A DNA stretch of 64,000 nt from Fredinandcohnia onubensis (GCF_031181385.1 NZ_JAPSKV010000015.1:42780-106779), one strand, 5' to 3'; numbered from the stretch's first letter, positions 16,925-25,626 are shown. Notes: a model not told the origin generated them from the sequence alone. A program made the numbers and translations.

Positions 16925-18130
16925 ATGACCAACGTCATTACAAATTTAAGCGAAACAATTAAAGCAAATATTGATACCCATAAGAAACGCTATATTGAAA
17001 CAAGCCACAGTATCCACGCAAATCCAGAGATTGGAAATGAGGAATTTTTCGCCTCTGAACAATTAACGAAGATCTTAGAAGACGAAGGATTTACCGTTGA
17101 AAAAGACGTAGCCGGTCACAAAACTGCTTTTGTCGCCAGATTCAAATCAGAAAAGCCCGGCCCTTCCATTGCCTTTTTAGCTGAATATGACGCTCTACCT
17201 GGTATAGGCCATGCTTGCGGCCATAATATTATTGGAACCTTGAGTGTTGCTGCTGCTGTCGGTTTAAGCAAGGTGATTGCGGAAACTGGCGGTGAGGCGG
17301 TCGTCTTCGGAACACCTGCCGAAGAAGGTGGGCCAAATGGAAGTGCAAAAGGAAGCTTTGTTAAGCACGGATTAACCGAAGGTATTGATGCAGCAATGAT
17401 GATCCATCCGCAGGGAAAAACAAGTCTTACCTCTCCTTCCCTAGCTGTTGATCCACTTGATTTCGAATACATCGGACAATCAGCTCATGCGGCTGCTGCA
17501 CCTCATAAAGGTATTAATGCCCTCGATGCGGTTATTCAGCTATTCAACGGTATTAATGCACTTCGCCAGCATGTAACAGACGATGTCCGCATCCATGGCA
17601 TCATCACACATGGCGGTGATGCTCCGAATATCGTACCTGATTATGCGAAAGCCCGATTCTTTATCCGTGCTGCTACAAGAACGAGCCTAAATGAAGTCAC
17701 CCAGCGAGTGAAAGCAATTGCTGAAGGTGCGGCCCTTGCTACAGGCGCTAAGCTTAATGTCATTGCTTTTCAAAATAAAGTCGATAACTTGCTGTTAAAT
17801 GATGCGTTTAACGCTGTGTTTAAAGAAGTTATTGAAGAATTAGGGGAACCTGTTGCTGGTGCAAGAGAGGGCATTGGCTCTACTGATGCCGGCAATATTA
17901 GCCAAGTTGTGCCAACCATTCACCCGTATATTAAAATTGGAGCAGATAATCTTGTTCCTCACACCGTTCCTTTTAGAGAAGCAGCAGCATCTGAGCGAGG
18001 TGACGAGGCTCTGATCACTGGCGCTAAAGCACTTAGTCTCACAGCCTTACGCCTAATTACAGAACCACAACTGCTCGACGCAATCAAGAGTGAATTCAAA
18101 CAAAGAAAAGCAGCAGAACTTGTGAAATAA
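16925..18130 (+). CDS. M20-family amidohydrolase/peptidase
   Basis: A 401-residue M20D-type metal-dependent amidohydrolase. Metal ligands are visible in GIGHACGHNIIGT, PAEEGG, and MIHPQG; a dimerisation (lid) domain around FEYIGQSAHAAAAPHKGINALDAV follows. Relatives remove acyl or other groups from amino acids and amino acid conjugates. Placement 63 nt after metQ suggests action on an imported methionine derivative such as an N-acyl or dipeptide form, but that is inference. AGGAGG precedes the ATG. No other function is excluded. Confidence 0.88.
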   Translation: MTNVITNLSETIKANIDTHKKRYIETSHSIHANPEIGNEEFFASEQLTKILEDEGFTVEKDVAGHKTAFVARFKSEKPGPSIAFLAEYDALPGIGHACGHNIIGTLSVAAAVGLSKVIAETGGEAVVFGTPAEEGGPNGSAKGSFVKHGLTEGIDAAMMIHPQGKTSLTSPSLAVDPLDFEYIGQSAHAAAAPHKGINALDAVIQLFNGINALRQHVTDDVRIHGIITHGGDAPNIVPDYAKARFFIRAATRTSLNEVTQRVKAIAEGAALATGAKLNVIAFQNKVDNLLLNDAFNAVFKEVIEELGEPVAGAREGIGSTDAGNISQVVPTIHPYIKIGADNLVPHTVPFREAAASERGDEALITGAKALSLTALRLITEPQLLDAIKSEFKQRKAAELVK

Positions 18131-18168
18131 GAAACATTTATCGTCTAAAAATTTTAATTAATTAAAAC

Positions 18169-18197
18169 TTGAAATATATCAAAAAACTTGGTATCAT
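18169..18197 (+). promoter_or_regulatory. sigma-A promoter of serA
   Basis: TTGAAA (18169-18174), 17 bp, TATCAT (18192-18197), directly upstream of the riboswitch. Confidence 0.7.
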
Positions 18198-18212
18198 AAC
18201 TTACAAATCAAA

Positions 18213-18284
18213 AGGACTGTATGTAACTGGCGCACGCGGATAACCGCGAGGGAGCATATAGTGTCGGAGCCGTTCGCCTGGGCA
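18213..18284 (+). promoter_or_regulatory. ZTP (pfl-type) riboswitch
   Basis: GTAACTGGCGCACGCGG, AACCGCGAGGGAGC, and GAGCCGTTCGCCTGGGCA give the two conserved cores of the pfl motif joined by a variable linker. This RNA senses ZTP/ZMP, a signal of low 10-formyl-tetrahydrofolate, and turns genes on. Control of serine synthesis fits, since serine is the main one-carbon donor. Confidence 0.88.
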
Positions 18285-18314
18285 GAGGTAAGGGAAAGTC
18301 CCTTGCCTCTTTCT
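18285..18314 (+). terminator. ZTP riboswitch terminator
   Basis: GAGGTAAGGGA (18285-18295), loop AAG, TCCCTTGCCTC (18299-18309), then TTTCTGTTT. It starts directly at the end of the aptamer, the usual transcription-control arrangement. Confidence 0.88.
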
Positions 18315-18420
18315 GTTTATCGTAGGACGTTCTGTCCACCCTTAACAGATCCAGACATTCATAAATTTTTATATTAATAGTTTTTTAGTGAAAATCTTAA
18401 TCAAAAGTGAGGTAGACGAG

Positions 18421-19620
18421 ATGAGCACACTTATTGAAAATCAGGTAAAAACAGTTAAAACATTAAATAATATTGCTGAAAGCGGGCTAAAGGTATTCAA
18501 AAATGACCGTTTTGTAATTGATGATCAAAGCGAGAACCCAGATGCGATTGTTGTTCGTAGCTTCGATATGCATGACCTTGAGTTTGGCGATAACTTAAAA
18601 GCAATTGCACGCGCTGGTGTTGGTGTTAACAATATTCCAATCCAAAAATGCACGGAGAAAGGTATCGTTGTTTTTAATACACCAGGTGCCAATGCAAACG
18701 CAGTAAAAGAAATGGTATTAACTGCATTAATGGCTACGTCCCGTAATGTTTTTTCAGGGATTGCTTGGACTAAGACATTAGAAGACAAAGGTGAGCAAAT
18801 ACCTCAACTTGTTGAAAAAGGTAAAAAGCAATTCGTTGGAAAAGAAATCAAAGGTAAAACCCTCGGTGTTATCGGTTTAGGTGCAATCGGTGCACTTGTT
18901 GCAAACGATGCGCTTGATTTAGATATGGATGTTATCGGGTTTGACCCATTTATCTCAGTTGATACAGCTTGGAACTTATCACGTAATGTTCAGCGCGCCA
19001 TGTCACTTGAACATCTTTTTGCAGAGTCAGACTATATTACCGTTCATGTACCTTTAACTAAGGACACAAAAGAGATGTTTAATAAAGAAACTTTCAGCAT
19101 TATGAAGCCAGGCGTTCACATCATTAACTTCTCACGTGGAGAGCTTGTGAACGAAATCGATATGGCAGTGGCACTTGAAGATGGAATCGTTGGAAAGTAT
19201 ATGACAGACTTCCCTAATGAAAATGTGTTAAAAATGAAGAATACCATTTGCACTCCACATCTAGGTGCTTCTACAAATGAATCAGAAGAAAACTGTGCGA
19301 TTATGGCAGCTCGTCAGACGAAGGAATACTTAGAAACTGGAAACATTAAAAACTCGGTTAACTTTCCAAACGCAGCTCTTCCTTATACAGGAAAAACACG
19401 CGTAACAGCTTTCCATAAAAACGTACCAAACATGGTGGGTCAAATCACATCTGCTATCTCTAATTATGAGTTAAACATCGCAGACATGGTAAACCGTAGC
19501 CGCGGTGAATATGCCTATACGATGATTGACATTGATAATGAAGTAAATGGCGAAATCGTTCCTAGCATATTAGAAAATATCAAGCAAATTAACGGAATCA
19601 TTTCAGCACGTGTAATATAA
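18421..19620 (+). CDS. serA: D-3-phosphoglycerate dehydrogenase
   Basis: About 399 residues. It oxidises 3-phosphoglycerate to 3-phosphohydroxypyruvate with NAD, the first step of serine synthesis. The substrate-binding region has NLKAIARAGVGVNNIP, the NAD-binding Rossmann motif is TLGVIGLGAIGALVAND, and the catalytic His is in TICTPHLGAST. A C-terminal ACT-like segment (about 325-399) begins near TAFHKNVPNMVGQI. The start is ATG 18421 behind GAGGTAGACG; an upstream start at 18388 lacks a site. The ZTP riboswitch links it to folate one-carbon status. Confidence 0.95.
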   Translation: MSTLIENQVKTVKTLNNIAESGLKVFKNDRFVIDDQSENPDAIVVRSFDMHDLEFGDNLKAIARAGVGVNNIPIQKCTEKGIVVFNTPGANANAVKEMVLTALMATSRNVFSGIAWTKTLEDKGEQIPQLVEKGKKQFVGKEIKGKTLGVIGLGAIGALVANDALDLDMDVIGFDPFISVDTAWNLSRNVQRAMSLEHLFAESDYITVHVPLTKDTKEMFNKETFSIMKPGVHIINFSRGELVNEIDMAVALEDGIVGKYMTDFPNENVLKMKNTICTPHLGASTNESEENCAIMAARQTKEYLETGNIKNSVNFPNAALPYTGKTRVTAFHKNVPNMVGQITSAISNYELNIADMVNRSRGEYAYTMIDIDNEVNGEIVPSILENIKQINGIISARVI

Positions 19621-19652
19621 AAAGAAGCAAGGGGCGCGCCCCTTGCTTCTTT
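19621..19652. terminator. perfect 32-bp palindromic bidirectional terminator
   Basis: AAAGAAGCAAGGGGCG and its exact complement form a 32-bp palindrome flanked by A and T runs. It separates serA from the convergent Nramp-like gene. Confidence 0.92.
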
Positions 19653-19710
19653 TGTGTGTTAATAAATAATAACTTTGAACCCTAAAGTGTGAACATAACA
19701 TATACGGAAG

Positions 19711-20997
19711 CTAAAAAAGCATATCGATGAGTTCACTACCACCAAGGTAGACAAAGAGTAAAATAATTAATACTAAAAATAGATTAGAAGCTTTTCCATT
19801 TCGATAAACAGGGTCAATTTGTTTAGAGTTTAATAAATATAATAAGCCTAATGAAAGTGCTGGCATAAATATGGATCCAAGAATGCCATAAATAAAGACC
19901 ATTGCAACAGGCTCATTAAATAACAGAAGTAACATAGGTGGGAATGTCATCCAAACAAGATACGCGCGATAAGCTGGATCTTTTTCAGAGATTGGTTCAT
20001 TTAGTTTGTCATTCTTCTTTCCGCCATTTCGTACGATTCGTACAAAGTCAGCAAAAAGATAAGAAATACCTTGCCATGGCCCTAAAACCGAAGTAAATAC
20101 TGCTCCATAGAAACCTAGCAATAGAACCCAACGTGCAACATTTCCGAACCTCTCACCATAAGCATCTGCAAGCCCAAGAAGTCCCTCGTTTCCATTAATT
20201 GTTGTACCAGTACCGAATAATAATTCAGCTGCAATTATCATTATTGCCACTGCAAAAATAGCAGTAACTGTGTAGGCCACTCCATTATCTATCCGCATTA
20301 TTGGCATCCATTGTTTACCTTTCCAACCCTTTGCCTGTAACCAATATCCATAACAAGCTAATGTAATTGAACCACCTACTCCACCAATTAAACCAAGTAT
20401 TGTCGGAAATGAACCTTTTGGCACAGAAGGAATTACCTGATAAGTTACATCATTTGAACTAGCCAAAATAATAATTGCCGATCCAACAACTGTAACAAAC
20501 ATTAAGCCAACAAAAACCATCATGACTTTTTCTAATAATTGATATCTACCAAACCAAACTAATATAAAACCAGCGATAGAGGATACAATCGCTCCTAACC
20601 AGACAGGGGTACCAGGTAATAATGCGGCTAAAACCATTCCACATACAGTTGGTGCTGCAACTCCATAAATAATCCCAAATATAATGGCATATCCTCCAAA
20701 ATAAGAAGTAGCAATCCATCCTAAGGAATGCCAACTTTGTAGAAATGTAGTACCTGTTGCTAGATACAATCTTCCTATCCCTTCACTTAGAATAAATTTT
20801 ATGAATGCTCCAACGAAGACTGCCCACAATAACATTAAACCGTAATTAACTCCTGCTATAGAAGCCATAATTAAGTCCCCTGCTCCTACACCAGTTGCAG
20901 CAACAACGATTCCTGGACCAATAACCGATAATTTACCTTTTAGAGTTGATGGTGGATTAGCTAAGGGTTCATAGGTTCTTTCTACTTTGGTTTCCAA
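19711..20997 (-). CDS. Nramp-family transporter lacking the usual metal-binding motifs
   Basis: About 428 residues with eleven or so hydrophobic helices. The fold resembles Nramp (GPGIVVAATGVGAGDLI in TM1, SEGIGRLYLATGTT). The canonical DPGN of TM1 is replaced by GAGD, and the MPH of TM6 by a YGYWLQ region, so the substrate may not be Mn2+/Fe2+. The start is uncertain: TTG 20997 has GGGGTG 9 nt upstream, whereas the frame extends to a TTG at 21090 with no ribosome binding site. It converges on serA. Confidence 0.8.
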   Translation of the reverse strand: METKVERTYEPLANPPSTLKGKLSVIGPGIVVAATGVGAGDLIMASIAGVNYGLMLLWAVFVGAFIKFILSEGIGRLYLATGTTFLQSWHSLGWIATSYFGGYAIIFGIIYGVAAPTVCGMVLAALLPGTPVWLGAIVSSIAGFILVWFGRYQLLEKVMMVFVGLMFVTVVGSAIIILASSNDVTYQVIPSVPKGSFPTILGLIGGVGGSITLACYGYWLQAKGWKGKQWMPIMRIDNGVAYTVTAIFAVAIMIIAAELLFGTGTTINGNEGLLGLADAYGERFGNVARWVLLLGFYGAVFTSVLGPWQGISYLFADFVRIVRNGGKKNDKLNEPISEKDPAYRAYLVWMTFPPMLLLLFNEPVAMVFIYGILGSIFMPALSLGLLYLLNSKQIDPVYRNGKASNLFLVLIILLFVYLGGSELIDMLF

Positions 20998-21325
20998 ATT
21001 ATCAAACACCCCATTTTTGATTAGTTTTGTTTCAAAATACACAGCAATTCTACTTGGTAGATATGTACAAAAAACTTTTTTCAATATCAATGCATTAAAT
21101 AAAATATCCCTAAATTAAGGCTATTTTTTTATATACCGTTACCACCCCTTTTCTTGTATTAATTTTCTTAATAATCTAAATATAATTAAACTTATCATGT
21201 GAGCGTTATCAATTCATTGGTTGTAATGTAAAAAAATAACCCTAGGTAATTTTACAAAACGTAAAATTTAATACTATTTTACTATTTCTTTTTCATCTTT
21301 CTATTACTTTCTACACAAAGAAAAA

Positions 21326-21348
21326 AAGCGGATCCAATTGACCCGCTT
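21326..21348 (-). terminator. orphan terminator-like hairpin
   Basis: On the minus strand AAGCGGGT pairs with ATCCGCTT, followed by seven T. No minus-strand gene ends here, so it may end an antisense or small RNA, or be a repeat relic. Confidence 0.55.
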
Positions 21349-21364
21349 CTAATATAAATAGAAT

Positions 21365-21393
21365 TGGGACACAGGGAAGGGTACACTGTCCCA
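21365..21393. repeat. REP-like palindrome
   Basis: TGGGACA (21365-21371) pairs with TGTCCCA (21387-21393). It is related to the elements at 11910 and 31180. Confidence 0.55.
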
Positions 21394-21521
21394 CTCTCTA
21401 AAATTACTTTTTCCCTAAATATGGTATAATTTTATTTATAAACTATTAGTTATTATTGTATAGAAATTTAGACTGGGATGAAAATAATCGATATTTTATA
21501 TCCATATAGGAGGTTGTAAGA

Positions 21522-22229
21522 TTGGTTCAATTACAAGGAAAAACAGCAATTATTACAGGAGCGAGCAGTGGAATTGGAGCAGGTATTGCAAAAGAACTGG
21601 CTAAGGAAGGCGCAAATGTTGTCTTGGCTGCCCGTAGAATAGAGAAACTAGCCGAAGTAGAAAGAGAAATAAATGAACAAGGAAATGGAAAGGTCTTAAC
21701 AGTACAGACGGATGTAACAAATAAACAAAACATTGAAGACTTAGTCAAAAAAGCTGAGGAAGCATTCAACCACGTTGATATTTTTGTGAATAACGCAGGT
21801 CAAATGCTTTCTTCGCAAATTCGTTTAGGAAAAGTAGAGGAATGGGAAAGTATGATTGATGTGAATATAAAAGGAGTACTTTACGGTATTCATTCCGTAC
21901 TACCGTCCATGCTTGAGCGGTCCAGTGGCCATATTATTAACATCGCGTCTGTTTCAGGCTTTGAAGTAACAAAGACCAGTACTGTCTACAGTGCATCGAA
22001 ATTTGCGGTCCGCGCAATTTCCGCAGGACTGGAAAAAGAACTAGCTAAAACCGGTGTCCGGGTAACCAATATATCTCCAGGTATGGTCGACACTTCTTTA
22101 GGTAACGGTAGTTCACGGAATAACGAACGGAAAAAACTAGAACCAAAGGATATTGCAAAAGCAGTAGTATACGCTGTAACTCAACCGGATTATGTAAATG
22201 TAAACGAAATAACCGTTCGCCCTGTTTAA
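21522..22229 (+). CDS. short-chain dehydrogenase/reductase
   Basis: A 235-residue classical SDR. It has the NAD(P)-binding TGASSGIG motif at residues 13-20, NNAG near residue 91, the catalytic Ser in NIASVSG and YSASK near residue 154. The start is TTG 21522, with AGGAGG 8 nt upstream; no ATG is available. An Arg-Arg after the second beta strand (LAARRIEKL) suggests NADP preference. The substrate is unknown. It is transcribed alone and followed by a hairpin. Confidence 0.92.
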   Translation: MVQLQGKTAIITGASSGIGAGIAKELAKEGANVVLAARRIEKLAEVEREINEQGNGKVLTVQTDVTNKQNIEDLVKKAEEAFNHVDIFVNNAGQMLSSQIRLGKVEEWESMIDVNIKGVLYGIHSVLPSMLERSSGHIINIASVSGFEVTKTSTVYSASKFAVRAISAGLEKELAKTGVRVTNISPGMVDTSLGNGSSRNNERKKLEPKDIAKAVVYAVTQPDYVNVNEITVRPV

Positions 22230-22255
22230 TAGTAACTCAACTTAAATATAGAACC

Positions 22256-22289
22256 AGGCTGGACCAACTCTTGGATCCAGCCTGAGACA
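22256..22289. terminator. hairpin after the SDR gene
   Basis: AGGCTGGA (22256-22263) pairs with TCCAGCCT (22276-22283), followed by GACAGTGTCCC rather than a T-run. The same GGCTGGACC/GGATCCAG core is seen at 24303-24329. Confidence 0.5.
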
Positions 22290-22325
22290 GTGTCCCCCCT
22301 CTACCCTTCCTTAATATGAAAAAAA

Positions 22326-22350
22326 GGACTGATTCCATTGAATTCAGTCC
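22326..22350 (-). terminator. terminator for the minus-strand phoX unit
   Basis: On the minus strand GGACTGA pairs with TCAGTCC, followed by TTTTTTT. It lies 39 nt past the small Cys-rich gene. Confidence 0.75.
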
Positions 22351-22388
22351 AGATTCTGATTAATCTACTAAATAGCTATAAAAGAGTA

Positions 22389-22538
22389 TTAGTTTATAAG
22401 CTCCTTTTCTCTACGAGAGAGGTTCGAAATACAAGAGCACTGTTTGCATTTATGACAGTTTTGCTGTTTCGGCTGTTTTTTTAGGTTGAGATCAATAGGT
22501 ATTATATTGTCTCTGTTTTCTGCAGTAATCATTAACAT
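22389..22538 (-). CDS. 49-aa Cys-rich small protein, previously uncalled type
   Basis: ATG 22538 is preceded by AAGGAGGG at 8 nt, a near-ideal ribosome binding site, and 49 codons run to TAA at 22389. The middle carries a Cys cluster, CHKCKQCSC (C28, C31, C34, C36), between a polar N-terminus and a basic C-terminus (SRREKELIN). That pattern suggests metal binding. It starts 28 nt after the PhoX-family gene and is followed by a terminator, so it is probably its operon partner. I do not recognise the family and assign no function. Confidence 0.72.
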   Translation of the reverse strand: MLMITAENRDNIIPIDLNLKKQPKQQNCHKCKQCSCISNLSRREKELIN

Positions 22539-22566
22539 ACATTTCGCCCTCCTTGGAGCTATTTAT

Positions 22567-24012
22567 TTATATTATTGGCATTCCATGACGTTCTAGAGCT
22601 ACAGCTTCCAAAACCGACATACCTTGTTCTTCTGCAAAGGCAGTTAGTTTTTCAGATACGACAGGAGCAAGACTAGATGGTGGTGCAGCATGGTTCATTG
22701 CACGTCTACGAGAGGAATTTCGTCGTGCAAAAGGTCCCCAAATTGCAAAAGTAATACCTGGTGTTTGCATATTAACGAAAAACGTATTTCCATCGGGAGA
22801 GAATGTAGGTCCAGCAAATTCAGAACCATTCATTCTGTTTTCAGCGAACGTATATATATTACCTTCAGGTGTTAATCCGACAATTCGATCATTCCCACCA
22901 CCATCTTCCGCAATCCAAAGATCTCCCCAAGGAGTAATCGTGATATTATCTGGCATTTCTAAATCGTTTTTATCAGTAGACTCATAGAATAGTTCTAACG
23001 TATTCGTTGCAGGGGTATAGCGATAAACACGTCCTAGATTTTTAGAGCCTGCACTCGTATCATCAAACCAAAATGTACCTTCAGAGAAATAAGCGCCTTC
23101 TAAGCGGCTAAATTCAATACAACCGAGATCTTTTGCATCTTGCTGGGCTCTTTCAGGGTTCAGTTTTTTCCATACCACACCAAATGCTTGGCCTGAATGG
23201 AACTGGCTAGCCTTGCTGCTTGGTAATTCCTCTATAGCTAGCGCTTCAAGAATTCCTCCTTTTTGAAGAGACCCGAGTGTTTGACTGCGGTCATGTGGGG
23301 TAAAACGATATAAGAAACTTGGGCTCGCATCTTCTGTTAAATACCAAATTCCTGTTGAAGGATCGACATGCCCAGCTTCATGAGAGAAGTAACCCATATC
23401 ACGAATAGGTGTTTTAGACATTTCATTTTCAGGATCTAGAGGGTTTACTTCAAATACAAAACCATGGCCCATATTCCGTGTTTCCTCCATTGTAAGCCAA
23501 GTTCCCCAAGTCGTAGCACCTCCTGCACAGTTGCGGATGGTCCCTGAGCTTGATACATAATGATCAATGAGCTCTCTATTTGGTCCGACAATTAAAGTAG
23601 TTGTACCGCCGGCAGCACCCTTACTCCAAGGATTTTTCCCGTTAACTGGATAATTGGAGTTTGTACTATTTTCATGATTTCTTACTAGAATCGTCGTATT
23701 CTTTTCACCTTTGAATGCTGCCATCCCATCATGCATCGAAGGTACTTTGTCACCATTTGGCATAAGGTCTCCTGTTTGAGATAACATTTTGTAATGGAAA
23801 CCTTTCGGAAGATCAAGAATACCATTTGGGTCCGTTACAAGAGGTCCATATCCTCCAAATCCACTCGTTGGATTGTTAGTTGTAGATGCAAAGCTTTTCG
23901 TAGCTCCAGTGAGAGAATAGATCCCTGTTGTACCAAGTGTTAATGCTAACGTACTCATTCCACCAACTTTTAAGAAATCTCGTCTGTTCATACCATTATT
24001 GCTAGATTTCAT
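22567..24012 (-). CDS. PhoX/DUF839-family protein, Tat-exported
   Basis: A 481-residue protein. The twin-arginine motif (NRRDFLKVGG) at residues 9-18 is followed by a hydrophobic stretch, predicting Tat export. The mature part is the DUF839 beta-propeller of PhoX-type alkaline phosphatases: NHENSTNSNYPVNG, GGATTWGTWLTMEE, GYFSHEAGHVDPSTG, PDNITITPWGDLWIAEDG. Characterised PhoX enzymes use Fe and Ca to release phosphate from esters outside the membrane. GGAGG precedes the ATG. Pho-box-like repeats lie upstream, and a small Cys-rich gene follows. Confidence 0.88.
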   Translation of the reverse strand: MKSSNNGMNRRDFLKVGGMSTLALTLGTTGIYSLTGATKSFASTTNNPTSGFGGYGPLVTDPNGILDLPKGFHYKMLSQTGDLMPNGDKVPSMHDGMAAFKGEKNTTILVRNHENSTNSNYPVNGKNPWSKGAAGGTTTLIVGPNRELIDHYVSSSGTIRNCAGGATTWGTWLTMEETRNMGHGFVFEVNPLDPENEMSKTPIRDMGYFSHEAGHVDPSTGIWYLTEDASPSFLYRFTPHDRSQTLGSLQKGGILEALAIEELPSSKASQFHSGQAFGVVWKKLNPERAQQDAKDLGCIEFSRLEGAYFSEGTFWFDDTSAGSKNLGRVYRYTPATNTLELFYESTDKNDLEMPDNITITPWGDLWIAEDGGGNDRIVGLTPEGNIYTFAENRMNGSEFAGPTFSPDGNTFFVNMQTPGITFAIWGPFARRNSSRRRAMNHAAPPSSLAPVVSEKLTAFAEEQGMSVLEAVALERHGMPII

Positions 24013-24082
24013 CTACATTACCTCCAAGTTTTATTAGTAATAACGTTTGTAGCTAACTCTAGTAATAAAGGTAACAATTTAT

Positions 24083-24109
24083 CTTAAATCCACTGTTAAG
24101 AACTTGTAA
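24083..24109 (-). promoter_or_regulatory. possible PhoP box upstream of the PhoX-family gene
   Basis: On the minus strand TTACAA (24109-24104), TTAACA (24099-24094) and TTTAAG (24088-24083) repeat with 10-11-bp spacing, similar to the TTAACA direct repeats bound by PhoP. It lies 71-97 nt ahead of the start codon. The match is imperfect. Confidence 0.4.
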
Positions 24110-24631
24110 TTTCCTTTCATCTATTGAAAAATAAATCAAAAGCCTCATATGCTAGATAAAATAATAGAGATGGAATGTACCGTTAGTAATATATGAATGT
24201 CGAAAAGTGAGGAATCAATAATACATAATGGGGGTGCAGGGGGATTATTGCAGTAAGTTATACCTACTTCATTTATTAATTTTTTTAATTCTTTGTAAAA
24301 AAAAGGCTGGACCACTATGGATCCAGTCCTATGTTCAATGACATAATTGTTGGTAACCGGATTTTCTACAAGTTTTCGGTAATACATTAATGTTGGTAAC
24401 TATAAATTAACATTAGAAAAACAGACTGCATATAGTGTAACGGGTTCCGTTAACTATCGCAAAACTCGAATATGCACAATAAAATGCACGTCTAATTGTA
24501 CAACAAAATGTAGTGCTTCCTGTATATAAAAGTGGTCCAACTTTACGAACTGGACCATTACTTTTTTTAGTTTTTCTAACAAATCTTTATATTTTTCCTT
24601 TAAATCAACATATGTATTAAGTTAATATTTA
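24110..24631. other. gene-free stretch with terminator-like hairpins
   Basis: Two hairpins are visible: GGCTGGA...TCCAG (about 24303-24329) and TGGTCCA (24533-24539) / TGGACCA (24551-24557). The latter is placed as the minus-strand terminator of the pirin unit. A frame of 80 codons across 24145-24387 spans the first hairpin and is not credible. Confidence 0.5.
24533..24557 (-). terminator. terminator of the pirin transcription unit
   Basis: TGGTCCA/TGGACCA stem followed by CTTTTAT on the minus strand, about 75 nt past the stop at 24632. Confidence 0.55.
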
Positions 24632-24904
24632 TTAAACTGGATATACTGTTTTATGGTCTGCAATAATAGTAATTGTAGACTTTTCCTTATTAAACTCAAC
24701 ATTTGCAGCTGATGTATAATACCAAGTCTTTTGGTTTTTCTCTACATCAAATAAATTTAATTCCTCTTTAAATTTGGTGATTTCTTTAGCATTTTCTTCA
24801 GAAATTTTGATAGAAATAACCCAATTATCTTGAGCTGGATGAATCTCATATTCATCTGTTTGATAAAAAAGTCGGCTACCAATTGAATGACGAATCAACA
24901 ACAT
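24632..24904 (-). CDS. hypothetical protein in the pirin unit
   Basis: About 90 residues with alternating hydrophobic and charged stretches (WVISIKISEENAKEITKFKEELNLFD, then STITIIADHKTVYPV), probably a small alpha/beta fold. ATG 24904 follows the pirin stop by one base and has GGGTGGTG 6 nt upstream, so the two are translationally coupled. A GTG at 24916 is the alternative. I recognise no family. As a co-transcribed partner of a pirin under an MhqR-type box it probably belongs to the same stress response. Confidence 0.6.
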   Translation of the reverse strand: MLLIRHSIGSRLFYQTDEYEIHPAQDNWVISIKISEENAKEITKFKEELNLFDVEKNQKTWYYTSAANVEFNKEKSTITIIADHKTVYPV

Positions 24905-24905
24905 A

Positions 24906-25613
24906 TTAGACACCACCCAAATCTATCAATAAAAAGAAGGTTTCTTTTGTTGATTTTAAAGTAAGTTCGTTATTTTCAGTTATACGTGCACTATCTCTTT
25001 TTCCAACGATAACATCATTGTCTAGAACAAGTTCCCCATCAATCACAAAAACATACATCTTTCTTCCTTGTTTTTGTTGATAGAAGATCTCTTCTCCTGC
25101 ATCTAATTTGGATAAGTATAATGTAACATCACTATGAATCATCGCAGCTCCATTGGTTGGAGTTGAAGAAACGATTGGTAACAACTTATTCCTCATTGAA
25201 TCAACATTATAGGAAATATCCTCATAGGAAGGTGGTAATTGCTTTTTGGAAGGTTTAAACCATAGCTGTAAAAAGCTTGCTTCCTCTTCTAAAGAAGGAT
25301 TCATTTCGGAATGGAGTAAACCAGATCCAGCAGTCATACGCTGAACATTCCCGAATTGTAATATCCCGCTATTCCCCAGACTATCTTCATGCTTCAATTG
25401 ACCATGCAATACAATCTAAACTATTTCCGCCTCCCTATGCGGATGTATGCCAAATCCTTTTCCTCCTTGCACTATGTCATCATTAAAGACACGAAGTGGA
25501 CCAAATTGAATATTTTCCTCATCATAGTACTCACCAAATGAAAAACTAAGATTGCTCTCCAACCAATCATTTTTTGCAGAGTAACGTGATGCTGCCGGAT
25601 ACTTCTGAATCAT
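24906..25613 (-). pseudogene. pirin-family gene interrupted by one in-frame TAG
   Basis: The first 65 codons (HPHREAEIV at the end) and the next 169 codons (IVLHGQLKHEDSLGN onward) are in one frame, separated only by TAG at 25416-25418, where pirins have a Thr codon (EIVTYVLEG type). Both halves look otherwise intact: FGPLRVFNDD, HREAEI, RMTAGSGLLHSEM. Pirins are cupin proteins, some with quercetin 2,3-dioxygenase activity. A nonsense mutation, a base-call error, or read-through are all possible. An MhqR-type operator sits on its promoter. Confidence 0.85.
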
Positions 25614-25626
25614 TTATCTCACTCCT

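Larger units (their letters stand above)
20998..21521. other. gene-free stretch with hairpins
   Basis: An AT-rich intergenic region between divergent genes. It holds an unpaired minus-strand terminator-like hairpin (21326-21348), a REP-like palindrome (21365-21393), and an AGGAGG site at 21508-21513 that belongs to the next gene. No small gene with a convincing start was found. Confidence 0.5.

Noticed and set aside
24145..24387. 80-codon minus-strand frame
   Set aside because: It runs straight through a terminator-like hairpin and lacks a ribosome binding site.
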